This document shows, piece by piece, positions 1 through 9,622 of a stretch of 64,000 bases of DNA (position 1 is its first letter; each line of letters starts with the position of its first letter). The notes below the pieces were generated by a model. It ran no database searches and had not been told where the DNA came from. It worked only from the letters and a program-made list of their open reading frames with translations. A program made the position numbers and the translations under genes. This stretch comes from Porphyromonas gingivicanis JCM 15907. GTDB taxonomy: Bacteria; Bacteroidota; Bacteroidia; Bacteroidales; Porphyromonadaceae. The DNA lies in the NCBI RefSeq assembly GCF_000614585.1, contig NZ_BAKX01000001.1, positions 62,001-126,000 of the forward strand. The letters are read 5' to 3'.

Positions 1-1970
1 AGATTGAAGGAGGCTTTTTGGTAACTTACAATCGGCTAACTATACAGCGACTTGAACAGGGTGGGCGTAAGCAGTATACCAAAGAGGACTATCAGCAATT
101 GAATCAATTCTACGAAAACAAAATCCAGCAAATCCACATCGTTGGGGAGTATGCTCAAAAGATGATTAGCAATTATAAAGAGGCTTTGCAGTTTGTGGAC
201 GATTACTTTCAACTCAACTATACTTCTTTTCTTACTAAGTACTTTAAAGGAGATAGAGGGAACGAGATTAAGAAAAATATCACTCCTACTAAGTTTAAGC
301 AACTCTTTGGAGAGCTCTCTCCGACACAACTCAAAATTATAAATGATAGCGAAGCCAGATATATCGTAGTGGCCGCGGGACCAGGAAGTGGTAAGACTAG
401 AGTATTGGTACACAAACTAGCCTCTCTACTCTTGATGGAAGATGTAAAACACGAACAGTTGCTTATGCTCACCTTCTCTCGAGCGGCAGCCACCGAGTTT
501 AAGAAAAGACTTCTTAAACTCATTGGCAATGCTGCCAACTTTGTCGAGATAAAGACCTTTCATTCCTATTGTTTCGATTTGTTGGGCAGGGTAGGTAGCA
601 TAGAAAAGTCGGATGATATCTTGAAAAAGACCATTCAAAAAATTCAAAGTGGGGAAGTAGAGCCTAACCGCATCACTAAAACCGTCTTAGTGATAGATGA
701 AGCGCAAGATATGAATGCCGATGAGTTTGCTCTAATCTCGACTTTGATGGAGCAGAATGAAGAGATGAGAGTAATTGCCGTTGGAGATGACGACCAAAAT
801 ATCTATGCTTTTAGAGGGTCGGACTCGAAATACTTCGAACAGTTTATTGATAAAGGCGCCGTAAAGTATGAATTGATTGAAAACTACCGGAGCAAAAGGA
901 ATTTAGTTGAGTTGGCCAACACCTTCGCGGGTCGCCTTACATATCGTCTCAAGGAGACCCCTATTGTTGCCGTACAAAAGGACAATGGGGGATTGAAGAT
1001 AGTGCGTTATCGAAGTGAACATCTTATCATGCCCTTGGTGCGAGACCTCCTTACTTCGGGGTTGTCGGGCTCTACTTGTGTGCTGACGAAAACCAATGAA
1101 GAGGCTTTGCAGGTTACTGGACTACTTTTGAAAGAAGGAATGCCAGCTAAACTTATTCAAAGTAACGACCGATTTAATCTATATAACCTTGCCGAAATTC
1201 GATTCTTTTTGACCCAATTGGCTCTAAAAGAAGATGTCTTTATCATTAGTGATGATAGTTGGGAGGCAGCCAAACGAGCCCTCAAAGAGAAATATGCTCA
1301 GAGCAATAAACTTTCTATTTGCGAGGGGATGATTCGAGATTTTGAGATGATCAATCCTAAAAGGAGGTACAAATCCGATTGGGAGTCATTTATACGAGAG
1401 TCGAGAATGGAAGATTTTATTAGTTCCAACGTAGAGACAATCTTAGTATCGACAGTTCATAAAGCTAAAGGGAAAGAGTTTGACAACGTATTTTTACTGC
1501 TCGAAAATCTCAACTTAATCACAGATGAGGCTCGAAGACATCTCTATGTAGCCATGACGAGAGCCAAACAGAATCTCACTATCCATACCAATTCGAATCT
1601 TTTCGACTTCTCGCTAGAAAATTTAGACTTCGTTACAGATGCAATGCTTTATTCCCCTTTGAGAAGAATAGCTATGCACCTAACCTACCGAGATGTCTTT
1701 TTGGATTACTTTATAGATAAGCAACATATTATTACTCAGATGGTAAGTGGCTCTCCTTTACAGTTCAATAAAGAGGGCGGGTTGAGTTATAAAGGTCATT
1801 CTGTAGTGCGTTTTTCTCAATCTTTTCTCAAACAGATAGAGGAGCGAAAAGAAAAGGGCTACCAGCTCAAAGAGGCGAAAGTAAATCTTATACTTTACTG
1901 GTTCAAGGAGGAGGGGAATAGAGAGATACAAATCATTCTCCCTGAACTTTATTTTGAAAAGGTCGAATAG
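1..1970 (+). CDS. UvrD/Rep-type ATP-dependent DNA helicase, 5' end outside window
   Basis: Superfamily 1 DNA helicase that would use ATP to unwind DNA in repair. The visible part holds the full motor: Walker A GPGSGKT about 120 residues in, motif Ia LTFSRAAA, Walker B VIDEAQD, motif III GDDDQNIYAFRG, motif IV ENYRS, motif V STVHKAKGKEFD and motif VI YVAMTRAK. The frame is open to the window edge, so the TTG at 18 is probably not the start and the gene is cut. The first ~110 residues (RKQYTKEDY, QIHIVGEYA, KYFKGDR) precede the motor. From memory, Bacteroidota carry large proteins with a RecQ helicase fused to a UvrD helicase, and this would fit their C-terminal part. That is inference; the helicase call itself is firm. 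Confidence 0.85.
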   Translation, partial: IEGGFLVTYNRLTIQRLEQGGRKQYTKEDYQQLNQFYENKIQQIHIVGEYAQKMISNYKEALQFVDDYFQLNYTSFLTKYFKGDRGNEIKKNITPTKFKQLFGELSPTQLKIINDSEARYIVVAAGPGSGKTRVLVHKLASLLLMEDVKHEQLLMLTFSRAAATEFKKRLLKLIGNAANFVEIKTFHSYCFDLLGRVGSIEKSDDILKKTIQKIQSGEVEPNRITKTVLVIDEAQDMNADEFALISTLMEQNEEMRVIAVGDDDQNIYAFRGSDSKYFEQFIDKGAVKYELIENYRSKRNLVELANTFAGRLTYRLKETPIVAVQKDNGGLKIVRYRSEHLIMPLVRDLLTSGLSGSTCVLTKTNEEALQVTGLLLKEGMPAKLIQSNDRFNLYNLAEIRFFLTQLALKEDVFIISDDSWEAAKRALKEKYAQSNKLSICEGMIRDFEMINPKRRYKSDWESFIRESRMEDFISSNVETILVSTVHKAKGKEFDNVFLLLENLNLITDEARRHLYVAMTRAKQNLTIHTNSNLFDFSLENLDFVTDAMLYSPLRRIAMHLTYRDVFLDYFIDKQHIITQMVSGSPLQFNKEGGLSYKGHSVVRFSQSFLKQIEERKEKGYQLKEAKVNLILYWFKEEGNREIQIILPELYFEKVE

Positions 1971-2013
1971 TTACTGAGACAATATATATATGAGAGGATG
2001 CTCTGCACACAAA

Positions 2014-2047
2014 AAAGAGGTGAGAGTACAGAAACCCTCACCTCTTT
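2014..2047 (-). terminator. Bidirectional intrinsic terminator between helicase and C1 peptidase
   Basis: An 11-bp perfect stem (AAAGAGGTGAG at 2014-2024 with CTCACCTCTTT at 2037-2047). Read on the minus strand it is followed by a T run (plus-strand A run at 2011-2016), right after the minus-strand peptidase gene. It also ends the plus-strand helicase transcript. Confidence 0.8.
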
Positions 2048-2070
2048 ATTACGAGATTGTGTTTTCGAAC

Positions 2071-3267
2071 TTAACGGATGCCCAATTTCTTTGCAATATC
2101 TTTTGGTAAAGCATCCTTGTGTAACACGATGTTCATAGTGCGTCCTGCTACGTATTTTTCAGATACATACCAAATACCCTTGTAGGCACCAGCTTCTCCC
2201 CATGAGTTTTTAACCATGAAGAAAGGACGTCCTTTTTGGTTCTTGGCAAGACCGTAGATTACCATACCGTGGTCGTCGGTTAAAGTATAGTTGTCATAAC
2301 CTTTCTGACGAAATTCTTGTGTAGGTTCGATTTCTGGGCAGTCTGGAGTGTTGATGAGGCGAAGAATTTCTTGCTGACGTGCAGAGTGGCTCAAACCAAT
2401 CCAGCGAGCTTGGTCGGACCCCGCTGTGTTGATAGCTTCTACATCGGCAAGTACACCAATTCCATCACGGTTGAAGCCTACTTCGCTTACATCTGCACCC
2501 CATGCGATAGGATATCCTTTATCCACGGCATTGTACATAACTTTCATAAGTTCATCAATAGGGAGGTTGTAGCTTTCGCTCCAACGCCAGTTGTCTTCTA
2601 TCTCAAGAGCAAATTTGCTGTAGAAGGGATGGTGCATATAGCTTGTAAGAGATACATAGTCATCGGCATTCAAACCTAACATTTTAGCAAAAGAGTTCGG
2701 AGTGTAGCTCTTACCCTTGTAAGTGAAAGAGGTAGGTAGTTCGCCCAAGTAGGTGTCTATGATGGCGTTGAATGCTTTCTTCCAGACGGGAGTTAATTCC
2801 TTATTAGGATTCTTTACTATGGCATCCAAGAAACCTTTTGCTCCTTGCTCCATTTCGTTGTGAGCGTTGCGCTTAGTTCCATAGTTAAGACCTTGCATTA
2901 CCTCTTCGGGTACAGCTCCATAATGCTTAAGTACGTAGATAACATCATAGAATGAACCACCTTGAGCAAAGTTAAGTTTGCCATGGAGACGTACATACTT
3001 TTCTGCCTTGTCACGGTAAGAATGGCTTACCACAAACATGTCAGAAAGGTCATACTCAGGTTTCCCCATACGCATAAGCTCTGCTTCAAGAAAACCTTGA
3101 GTAGAGTAAGACCAGCAAGTACCAGAATTACCTTGGTCCTTGATTGTCGTAATAGGGAGTTCCTTCACCACGGAGAAAGTGTTAGTTTCCACCTTCGTTT
3201 CTTGGGCTTGAACAGCTCCAAAGGTCAGAAGACCTGCCAAAAAGAAAATCGAATACTTCTTTTGCAT
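2071..3267 (-). CDS. Secreted C1-family (aminopeptidase C / bleomycin hydrolase-like) cysteine peptidase
   Basis: Papain-fold cysteine peptidase expected in the periplasm or outside the cell. A Sec signal peptide (residues 1-22, ending AVQAQ) precedes the mature part. The catalytic set is visible: Gln45 and Cys51 in DQGNSGTCWSY, His333 in DDHGMVIYG and Asn354 in KNSWGE. The length (398 aa) and these motifs fit the C1B bleomycin-hydrolase/PepC-like family common in Porphyromonas, where it would help digest host peptides. The start is the ATG before the signal peptide. It lies 50 bp downstream of dnaX with no terminator between, so it may be cotranscribed; its own terminator follows at 2014-2047. 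Confidence 0.85.
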   Translation of the reverse strand: MQKKYSIFFLAGLLTFGAVQAQETKVETNTFSVVKELPITTIKDQGNSGTCWSYSTQGFLEAELMRMGKPEYDLSDMFVVSHSYRDKAEKYVRLHGKLNFAQGGSFYDVIYVLKHYGAVPEEVMQGLNYGTKRNAHNEMEQGAKGFLDAIVKNPNKELTPVWKKAFNAIIDTYLGELPTSFTYKGKSYTPNSFAKMLGLNADDYVSLTSYMHHPFYSKFALEIEDNWRWSESYNLPIDELMKVMYNAVDKGYPIAWGADVSEVGFNRDGIGVLADVEAINTAGSDQARWIGLSHSARQQEILRLINTPDCPEIEPTQEFRQKGYDNYTLTDDHGMVIYGLAKNQKGRPFFMVKNSWGEAGAYKGIWYVSEKYVAGRTMNIVLHKDALPKDIAKKLGIR

Positions 3268-3317
3268 AATAATTTAAGTGTGAATATCTAATTTATTTAG
3301 CTTGTTTCGTATAAGGT

Positions 3318-5143
3318 TTAGGGGGCTATCCTTAAATCCAATGCTGTGACTAATTTCTGTAAATCTTTATTCTCTTGGAGTAGGGAGTGTAGCCAGTCAT
3401 TGGCCGTTTCCATCTCTCCTTGCCACTGTTGGGCATCTACAATTTGAACCTCTATCTGAAGAGAAGGCTCTGAGAAAACAGCTCTAAGATGAGAGAGTAT
3501 AGGAGGCATAATTTTCTCCAAAGCATTCATTTGCATAGAGTTGAATACTCCTACCCGCCACTTACCATCATCATCTTTTTGAGGGATGGAGGTAGTCATC
3601 GTGTTTTTTAGAAAAGGATCCTTCGCATAGGCACCATTAGCCCAAGCAAACCATTCGGTTATGAGAGCTTCTTCGGTTAGTCTTAGGGACTCTTGCTCCA
3701 AAATCTCTTCCTTCGCAGGAACTCCCTCTACCTTTTCCCTATGGAGTGTCTCTTGAGGAACTTTTGCTTGAGAATGAGGTGTTGAAGTAGATGTTAGAGG
3801 GCGTGTTTGAAGAGGACGAATAGGATTGGATGCAGGTGGAGGTTGCAGAGACTCTTTTTTTTGTATAGGAGCAGGAGAAGGTGTAGAGCGTTGTGGTTCG
3901 TTAGAAGGAGGAGAGGCGATACCTGTATTTACTGGCTTGGTTTGCTGAGGAGTAATCAATGTGGCAGTATGTTGTCCATTGGGTATCGTAGCACTGGGAG
4001 TGTGAGGTTTGTTGTCTGAATGAGAAGATGGAGGGTAAGGTATACTATCGTTACCCATGGGGGCAAGCGACAGAAGAGTCATTTCTGCTAAAAGGCGTTT
4101 AGAGTTGCTATTACGATACTCTTTACCGTAACTCAGCAACTGCATAATAGCGCGATAGAGAAATACTTTCCCTGCTCGCTTTGCTAAATCGTTATACAAG
4201 GCAGCTTGTGATTGAGACAAACGTAATAGAGGGAGGGTCAGAGCATCATAGGCTATCAAGAGCGTTCGCATAAACTCTGTCAAGCCGTTCATAATGATAC
4301 GAGTGTCAAACCCTTTTTCTAATAGTTCGTCCAAAAGGAGTAAGATGGAGCCTTGCTCCCCTTTAATGATATGATTTACCAGCCTAACATAGTACTCTTC
4401 ATCCAATATGTTGAGGCTTTCAAGTGTACGTTCATAGGTAACATTGCCTCCCGTAAAACTAACGATACGATCAAAAACAGACAGGGCATCTCGCATACCT
4501 CCATCTGCCTTTCTTGCTATCAAATTAAGGGCTTTAGGTTCGGCATTGATACCCTCTATCTCTGCAATGTGAGCCAGCTGTTGAGCGATAACTTCTATAG
4601 ATATAGGACGGAAATCATACACCTGACATCTTGAAAGAATAGTAGGGAGAATTTTATGTTTTTCCGTTGTCGCAAGGATAAATATTACGTAGCTTGGAGG
4701 TCTTCGAGGGTCTTTAGAAAGGCATTGAAAGCAGCGGTTGAGAGCATATGCACCTCGTCGATGATGTAGATTCTATATTTCCCGATTTGAGGGGGGATAG
4801 AGACTTCATCAATTAGACGACGAATATCCGTCGTAGAGTTATTAGAGGCGGCATCTAATTCAAATATATTTAGAGAGCGTTGTTCTTCAAATGCTTTGCA
4901 ACTCTCACAGAGACCACATGCTTCCCCGTTGTCTAATGGAGAGAGACAGTTGATAGCCTTAGCAAAAATACGAGCTGCAGAAGTCTTTCCCACTCCTCGA
5001 GGTCCGCAAAAGAGATAAGCATGAGCTGTCTTTTGTTGTAGGATAGCTCTTCTTAGAGTCTCGCGCACAGCATCCTGTCCTAATAAACTTTCAAAGCTAT
5101 CAGGTCGAAACTTACGGGCAGAAACGACAAATCCGTTACTCAT
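3318..5143 (-). CDS. dnaX: DNA polymerase III subunit gamma/tau (frame broken by one missing base)
   Basis: Clamp-loader ATPase that loads the sliding clamp and organises the replisome. The N-terminal part has Walker A GPRGVGKT (47-54), zinc cysteines C66, C76, C79 and C82 and Walker B IIDEVHM (127-133). The frame stops after KTLED near 4686, but the next frame continues with the expected PPSYVIFILATTEKHKILP, RCQVYDFRP and domain III. One base is missing near 4699 (CC where CCC or ACC is expected). Adding it gives 608 aa with a Pro/Ser/Thr-rich linker and a C-terminal tau-like part. The break is inside the AAA+ core, not at the end of domain III where programmed gamma frameshifts occur, so it looks like a sequence error. 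Confidence 0.85.
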
Positions 5144-5164
5144 TATATCGCTAAAAATGGGAAT

Positions 5165-5209
5165 AAAAAATGGAGGAGAGACAACCTTTTATAAGAGCCT
5201 TCTCCTCCA
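5165..5209 (-). terminator. Intrinsic terminator downstream of methionine gamma-lyase
   Basis: A 9-bp stem (TGGAGGAGA at 5171-5179 with TCTCCTCCA at 5201-5209). On the minus strand it ends in a six-T run (plus-strand A run at 5165-5170), just after the lyase stop codon and 20 bp before the dnaX start. Confidence 0.8.
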
Positions 5210-5224
5210 TTGTTATCATTGAAT

Positions 5225-6424
5225 TTAAATTTGCTCAAGTGCCTGCTTGAGGTCGGCAATAATATCCTCTACATTTTCTATACCTACAGAGAGACGTACT
5301 AAGCCTTCAGAGATGTCTGAAGCAGCACGTTCTTCTGGTGTGTAAGGAGAGTGTGTCATCGAAGCAGGATGTTCGATGAGCGTTTCGGTGTCGCCCAAAC
5401 TTACTGCCAAGGAGCAGAGCTTTACAGCATTCATAAGTTTACGACCAGCTTCTAAGCCACCTTTTACCTCGAAAGCAATCATTGCTCCAGGAAGTTTCAT
5501 ATACTTCTTGGCAAGTTCTCGTTGAGGGAAGTTATCCAGTCCAGGGTAAGCTATACTTTCTACCTTGGGGTGTGTTGCGAGGAACTCTGCTACCTTTTGC
5601 GCGTTTTCACAGTGGCGTTCCATACGTATGTGTAGGGTCTTCAAACCTCTATTTATAAGGAAGGCTTCGAAAGGACCTAATACAGAGCCTGTCAAGTCTT
5701 TAACTCCCAAGAAGCGTACTTGATCGATGTATTCTTTAGAACCTACTACAAATCCAGCAATTACGTCACCATGACCATTGAGATATTTAGTAGCAGAGTG
5801 TACCACAATATCTGCTCCGTGCTCTAATGGGCGGCAAATGTAGGGCGTACAATAAGTGTTGTCTACCATAACACGTACACCTTCTTGCTGATGAGCTATC
5901 GAAGCAATGGCCTCAATATCTGAGAGGTACATATTAGGGTTGGCAGGTGTCTCAATGTAAACTAATTTGGTGTTAGGGCGCATCGCCTTGCGCACATTTT
6001 CAGGGTTTCTCGTATCTACGAAAGTAACATCTACACCATAACGCTTAAGACCATGCTCCATAAAAGCGTAGGTACATCCATAAAGTGTTTTACCTGCTAC
6101 GATATGGTCGCCTGCAGATACACAAACCCAAATGGCAGATGTAATCGCTCCCATTCCCGAAGAGGCACTCATACAGGCCTCAGCTCCTTCCAGAGAGGCA
6201 ACTTTTTCTTCTACAGCAGTGCAAGTAGGGTTACCCAAACGGGTGTATATATATCCCCCTTCTTCCAAAGCAAAGCGACGACCACCTTGTTCGGCATTGT
6301 CGAAGATAAAGGTGGAAGTTTGGTAGATAGGAGCGGCCAAAGTACCGTACATGTTCTTTTCAGCACCAACGTGGATTGAGCGTGTGCCGAAGCCCGATTT
6401 TTCTAATTGTTCAGGAGACAACAT
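5225..6424 (-). CDS. mgl: Methionine gamma-lyase
   Basis: PLP enzyme of the Cys/Met metabolism family that splits methionine into methanethiol, ammonia and 2-oxobutyrate in the cytoplasm. Length (399 aa) matches P. gingivalis and Pseudomonas enzymes. The PLP lysine is Lys213 in HSATKYLNGHGD; substrate loop residues Tyr60-x-Arg62 are in YTRLGNPT. Tyr115 and Cys117 in LYGCTY are the feature that separates methionine gamma-lyase from cystathionine beta/gamma-lyases, which lack this cysteine. Single gene with its own terminator (5165-5209). In oral Porphyromonas this enzyme is a main source of methyl mercaptan. A cystathionine gamma-lyase call is the main alternative but fits the cysteine less well. 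Confidence 0.87.
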   Translation of the reverse strand: MLSPEQLEKSGFGTRSIHVGAEKNMYGTLAAPIYQTSTFIFDNAEQGGRRFALEEGGYIYTRLGNPTCTAVEEKVASLEGAEACMSASSGMGAITSAIWVCVSAGDHIVAGKTLYGCTYAFMEHGLKRYGVDVTFVDTRNPENVRKAMRPNTKLVYIETPANPNMYLSDIEAIASIAHQQEGVRVMVDNTYCTPYICRPLEHGADIVVHSATKYLNGHGDVIAGFVVGSKEYIDQVRFLGVKDLTGSVLGPFEAFLINRGLKTLHIRMERHCENAQKVAEFLATHPKVESIAYPGLDNFPQRELAKKYMKLPGAMIAFEVKGGLEAGRKLMNAVKLCSLAVSLGDTETLIEHPASMTHSPYTPEERAASDISEGLVRLSVGIENVEDIIADLKQALEQI

Positions 6425-6527
6425 AATATTGATAAGGATTATTGAATTTGTTTTCTATAGTCTTCGCGAAGTTAATCATTATTTCTATAAGATACTCTCT
6501 TCCTCTTTTCTGTCGAGAGGAATATAA

Positions 6528-6556
6528 TTTGGGTCGGTCAAAATATCGTACCTTTG
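6528..6556 (+). promoter_or_regulatory. Probable Bacteroidota sigma-ABfr promoter for the MATE gene
   Basis: TTTG at 6528-6531 and TACCTTTG (consensus TAnnTTTG) at 6549-6556, spaced 17 nt, about 100 nt before the TTG start at 6655. Spacing is slightly shorter than the usual 19-21. Confidence 0.5.
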
Positions 6557-6654
6557 CACTTGCTTTTAGACAGAAAATGGAGCATTCAATGGAGTAAATA
6601 CTTCCCCTTTTGTTCTGTTTTGAGCCATAAGAAACCCTTTAAGAAAACGTAAGA

Positions 6655-8064
6655 TTGACCACTAAAAAAGAAACTGTCTCTATTCTTTCGACTTCAGAAG
6701 AGAAGAAACTTTTTGACCTTAGAAATGAGCATATCCCTAAACTTCTAATGAAGTATGCTATCCCATCGGTGATAGGGGCGGTGGTCAGTGCTCTTTATAA
6801 TATTGTAGACCGTATCTTTATAGGTCAGGGAGTGGGAAGTAATGCATTGGCGGGCTTGGCCATTACTTTCCCGATATTGATGTGCCTTATCGCTTTCGGT
6901 ATGCTTGTTGGGAGCGGAGCTTCTGTACGTATTTCTATTTACATTGGGCGTAACGATTTGAAAACTGCCGAGCGTCTTCTTTCTAATGCAGTTTTTCTGA
7001 CTTTTTTCTTCAATCTAATCATGTGCTCCTTAGCCTTGGTTTTTATGGATCCTTTGCTTCGAATGTTTGGGGCGAGTGATGCCATTATGCCCTATGCTAA
7101 GGAGTATCTTTATATTGTTATCCCAGGGAATATATTTTGTGATCTGAGTTTTAGTTACAATGCCATTATGCGAGCCTCGGGTTACCCGCGTAAGGCTATG
7201 TATACAATGCTTATAGGAGCACTTCTCAATGCTTTTTTGGATCCCATATTTATATTCGGATTGGACTGGGGTATTCAAGGTGCTGCATGGGCTACGCTAA
7301 TCTCCGAAATTGTAGCTGCACTCTACGTTATGGGGCACTTCTTCAACCGAAAACACCTTATTCATTTCTCGCCTCGTCGCTCTGCTTATAAGCCTGACTT
7401 TGCTATGATGAAGGCTATCGTATCCATTGGTATGGCTCCTTTTACGATGATGATTGTAAATAGTGCTATAAATACTATTATGAATCGCTCGTTGGTAGCT
7501 TACTCGCCAAGTACATCCGAAGCTGATTTATCTATTGCTGCGTTGGGGATAATACTCGGTATATCGCAACTTTTTATCCAATTTATGCTGGGGGTTTCGA
7601 TGGGTATGCAACCGATTGTTGGTTATAACTTCGGGGCAGGTAATATTCGACGCTCCATAAAGACTTATAAAGTGGCCACAATGGTCAATGTAAGTGTAGC
7701 TACTTTGGGCTTTTCGATAGCGATGTTTTATCCTCAGCTTATTATAGGGCTTTTCTCTAATGATGCTGATTTAGGAGACCTTTTGCATCGCACTATTCGA
7801 TTAGTAATGATGATGTATCCAATTATAGGTTTGCATCTGACTACGGTTCAGTTCTTCCAAAGTTTGGGGATGAGTGGCAAGTCGATGTTTTTGAGCTTGA
7901 CACGCCAAATTATCTATCTTATACCTTGCCTTGTACTCCTACCCCGCTTTATAGGTATGGATGGTATCTGGCTTTCTATGCCTATCGCTGATGTTTTGGC
8001 AGGTATAACAGCTATCTTAATGCTTCTTTACCAAATACCTCGTTTGGTAAGAAAACACGCTTGA
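6655..8064 (+). CDS. MATE family efflux transporter
   Basis: Multidrug and toxin extrusion exporter of about 12 transmembrane segments (469 aa) in the inner membrane, driven by Na+ or H+. The family pattern is clear: a cytosolic start LRNEHIPKLLMKYAIP, then VSALYNIVDRIFIGQG, and after mid-protein the second repeat with GVSMGMQPIVGYNFGA. This resembles the MepA branch. There is no upstream in-frame ATG before a TAA at 6640-6642, so the start is TTG at 6655, or translation begins at an internal ATG near residue 31, which would remove the usual N-terminal helix. The substrate cannot be told. Convergent with a second MATE gene across a long palindrome. Confidence 0.85.
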   Translation: MTTKKETVSILSTSEEKKLFDLRNEHIPKLLMKYAIPSVIGAVVSALYNIVDRIFIGQGVGSNALAGLAITFPILMCLIAFGMLVGSGASVRISIYIGRNDLKTAERLLSNAVFLTFFFNLIMCSLALVFMDPLLRMFGASDAIMPYAKEYLYIVIPGNIFCDLSFSYNAIMRASGYPRKAMYTMLIGALLNAFLDPIFIFGLDWGIQGAAWATLISEIVAALYVMGHFFNRKHLIHFSPRRSAYKPDFAMMKAIVSIGMAPFTMMIVNSAINTIMNRSLVAYSPSTSEADLSIAALGIILGISQLFIQFMLGVSMGMQPIVGYNFGAGNIRRSIKTYKVATMVNVSVATLGFSIAMFYPQLIIGLFSNDADLGDLLHRTIRLVMMMYPIIGLHLTTVQFFQSLGMSGKSMFLSLTRQIIYLIPCLVLLPRFIGMDGIWLSMPIADVLAGITAILMLLYQIPRLVRKHA

Positions 8065-8090
8065 TATTATTCTTATACAATATCTATTTT

Positions 8091-8132
8091 AAAAGTAACG
8101 TAAGAATCAATTGATTCTTACGTTACTTTTTT
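8091..8132. terminator. 40-bp perfect palindrome acting as bidirectional terminator between convergent MATE genes
   Basis: AAAAGTAACGTAAGAATCAA at 8091-8110 is followed immediately by its exact reverse complement at 8111-8130 and two more Ts. It sits between the ends of two convergent exporter genes. A third, near-identical half (TCTTACGTCACTTTTTGA, 8137-8154) follows as a direct repeat of 8116-8134. Confidence 0.8.
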
Positions 8133-8209
8133 GAAATCTTACGTCACTTTTTGAGGCAAATTGCACAGCTAAAAAAGAACCGTTTTAGCCAACCTATTAA
8201 TGGATACTT

Positions 8210-9570
8210 TTAGTAGGATAACCTATGCAATGCTTTGTTATAATAACGGAAGAGTAGCCAAGCCATCAATGCCAAACTAATTGGAAACGAGCTCCACACT
8301 GCGCATAGTTGATAATTGGGGTAAGATGCAGACCAATGGAAAGTAAACCAATATGAAAGGGAGGGAGCTACTACGATATGAGCAAGAAAGGCGATGGGCG
8401 CGAGCTGCCTCACTTGTCCCAATCCTCTTAAAGCATTGGAATAAATTACTTGAAGTACATCGGCAAATTGGTAAATAATAACAGGAAGAAGGGCAATTGC
8501 CACAAGGTCTGAGACTTGGGTGTCAGAGGTAAAGAGTACGGAAACCCGATGGCGTATGACAAACATCAAGATAGCTGCTCCCAATGCCATCAAGAGTCCA
8601 ATGTGTGATGAGGCTCTTACTACCTCTCGTACCGATTGATAATCTTTTATTGCCTTGAAATGGCTCACTCGGATAGCTACAGCTGCACCTAATCCGTAGT
8701 AGATAAGGTAACCCAAAAGTGTAACCACCATAACGACCTGATGAGCAGCAAGAGACAAAGTACCCAATTTGGCAACGAAGATGATAATTAGGGAGAAGGA
8801 GGTTGCCTCCAGCCCCAATTGAAGTGCTATGGGTAATCCCAGTCGCACGAGAGATTGACTAATGGCTTTGTCCCAAGAGAATACACCGAAAGTCCGACGA
8901 ATATCTTTCCAGTGCTTTTCCATAAATAATGTGATGGCAATAATCGTTAGCATTAATACCCTGCTAAGCAGAGTGGCGACACCTGCACCGAATAATCCCC
9001 ATTCGGGGAATCCCCACTTCCCGTAGATGAAAAGATAATTGAAAAGTACATTCAGCATAATGCCTATGAGTGTTATGTACATGGGCCATTGTGTGCGGCT
9101 CATACCATCGTAAAACTGTTTGAAGCATTAAAAGCCATTGAGATTAAGAACGAGATTGTTTGTAGATAGTAGTAGGGTAGTGCTATTGGACGTAATTCTT
9201 CCTCCAAGTTGAAGAGTCCCAAAAAAGGAGAGAGACCCAACACAATGATAGAAAGGAAGAGTCCTACACCCATATTGAGCCAGAGAGATATTTTGAGCAA
9301 TAGACCGATGCGATCTCTCTGTCCTAACTTATCTGCTTCGGCAACGAGAGGGGTTAAGCCATACGAGAAACCTAAACCAAAGATGAGGATAAGATTGAGA
9401 AAATTATTCACGAAAGAAGCTGCCGAAAGTTCTTCTATGGCGTGTTGACCTACCATCATATTGTCTACAAAGCCGATAAATATAGTAGCTACCTGTCCTA
9501 TAATAATCGGTAGAGCAATGCGAAAGAGCGAACTGTAGTGCTGTGTATATCTTTTTTGCAAAGAAATCAT
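8210..9570 (-). CDS. MATE family efflux transporter, NorM-like (frame broken by one missing base)
   Basis: Second multidrug exporter, of the NorM branch: RIALPIIIGQVATIFIGFVDNMMVG at the N-terminus is the typical first helix. The first frame ends at 9100 after MAFNASNSFTMV; the other frame carries on with QFYDGMSRTQWPMYITL, which is the expected join. Adding one A to the AAA run whose complement lies at 9119-9121 restores a 453-aa protein, the usual family length. It lies 53 bp after recQ on the same strand and may share its transcript. Likely a sequencing error, but a true pseudogene cannot be excluded here because exporters are dispensable. Confidence 0.8.
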
Positions 9571-9622
9571 GATGGTTTATTCTCTATAAAGTGAAGGCTA
9601 AAATTTGCAACGATCTCTATGT

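Noticed and set aside
4685-4705. Programmed ribosomal frameshift in dnaX, as used to make gamma in E. coli
   Set aside because: The break lies inside the AAA+ core right after Walker B, so the short product would be useless, and there is no slippery A-run or stimulatory hairpin like the known case. Eight similar single-base breaks occur in other genes.
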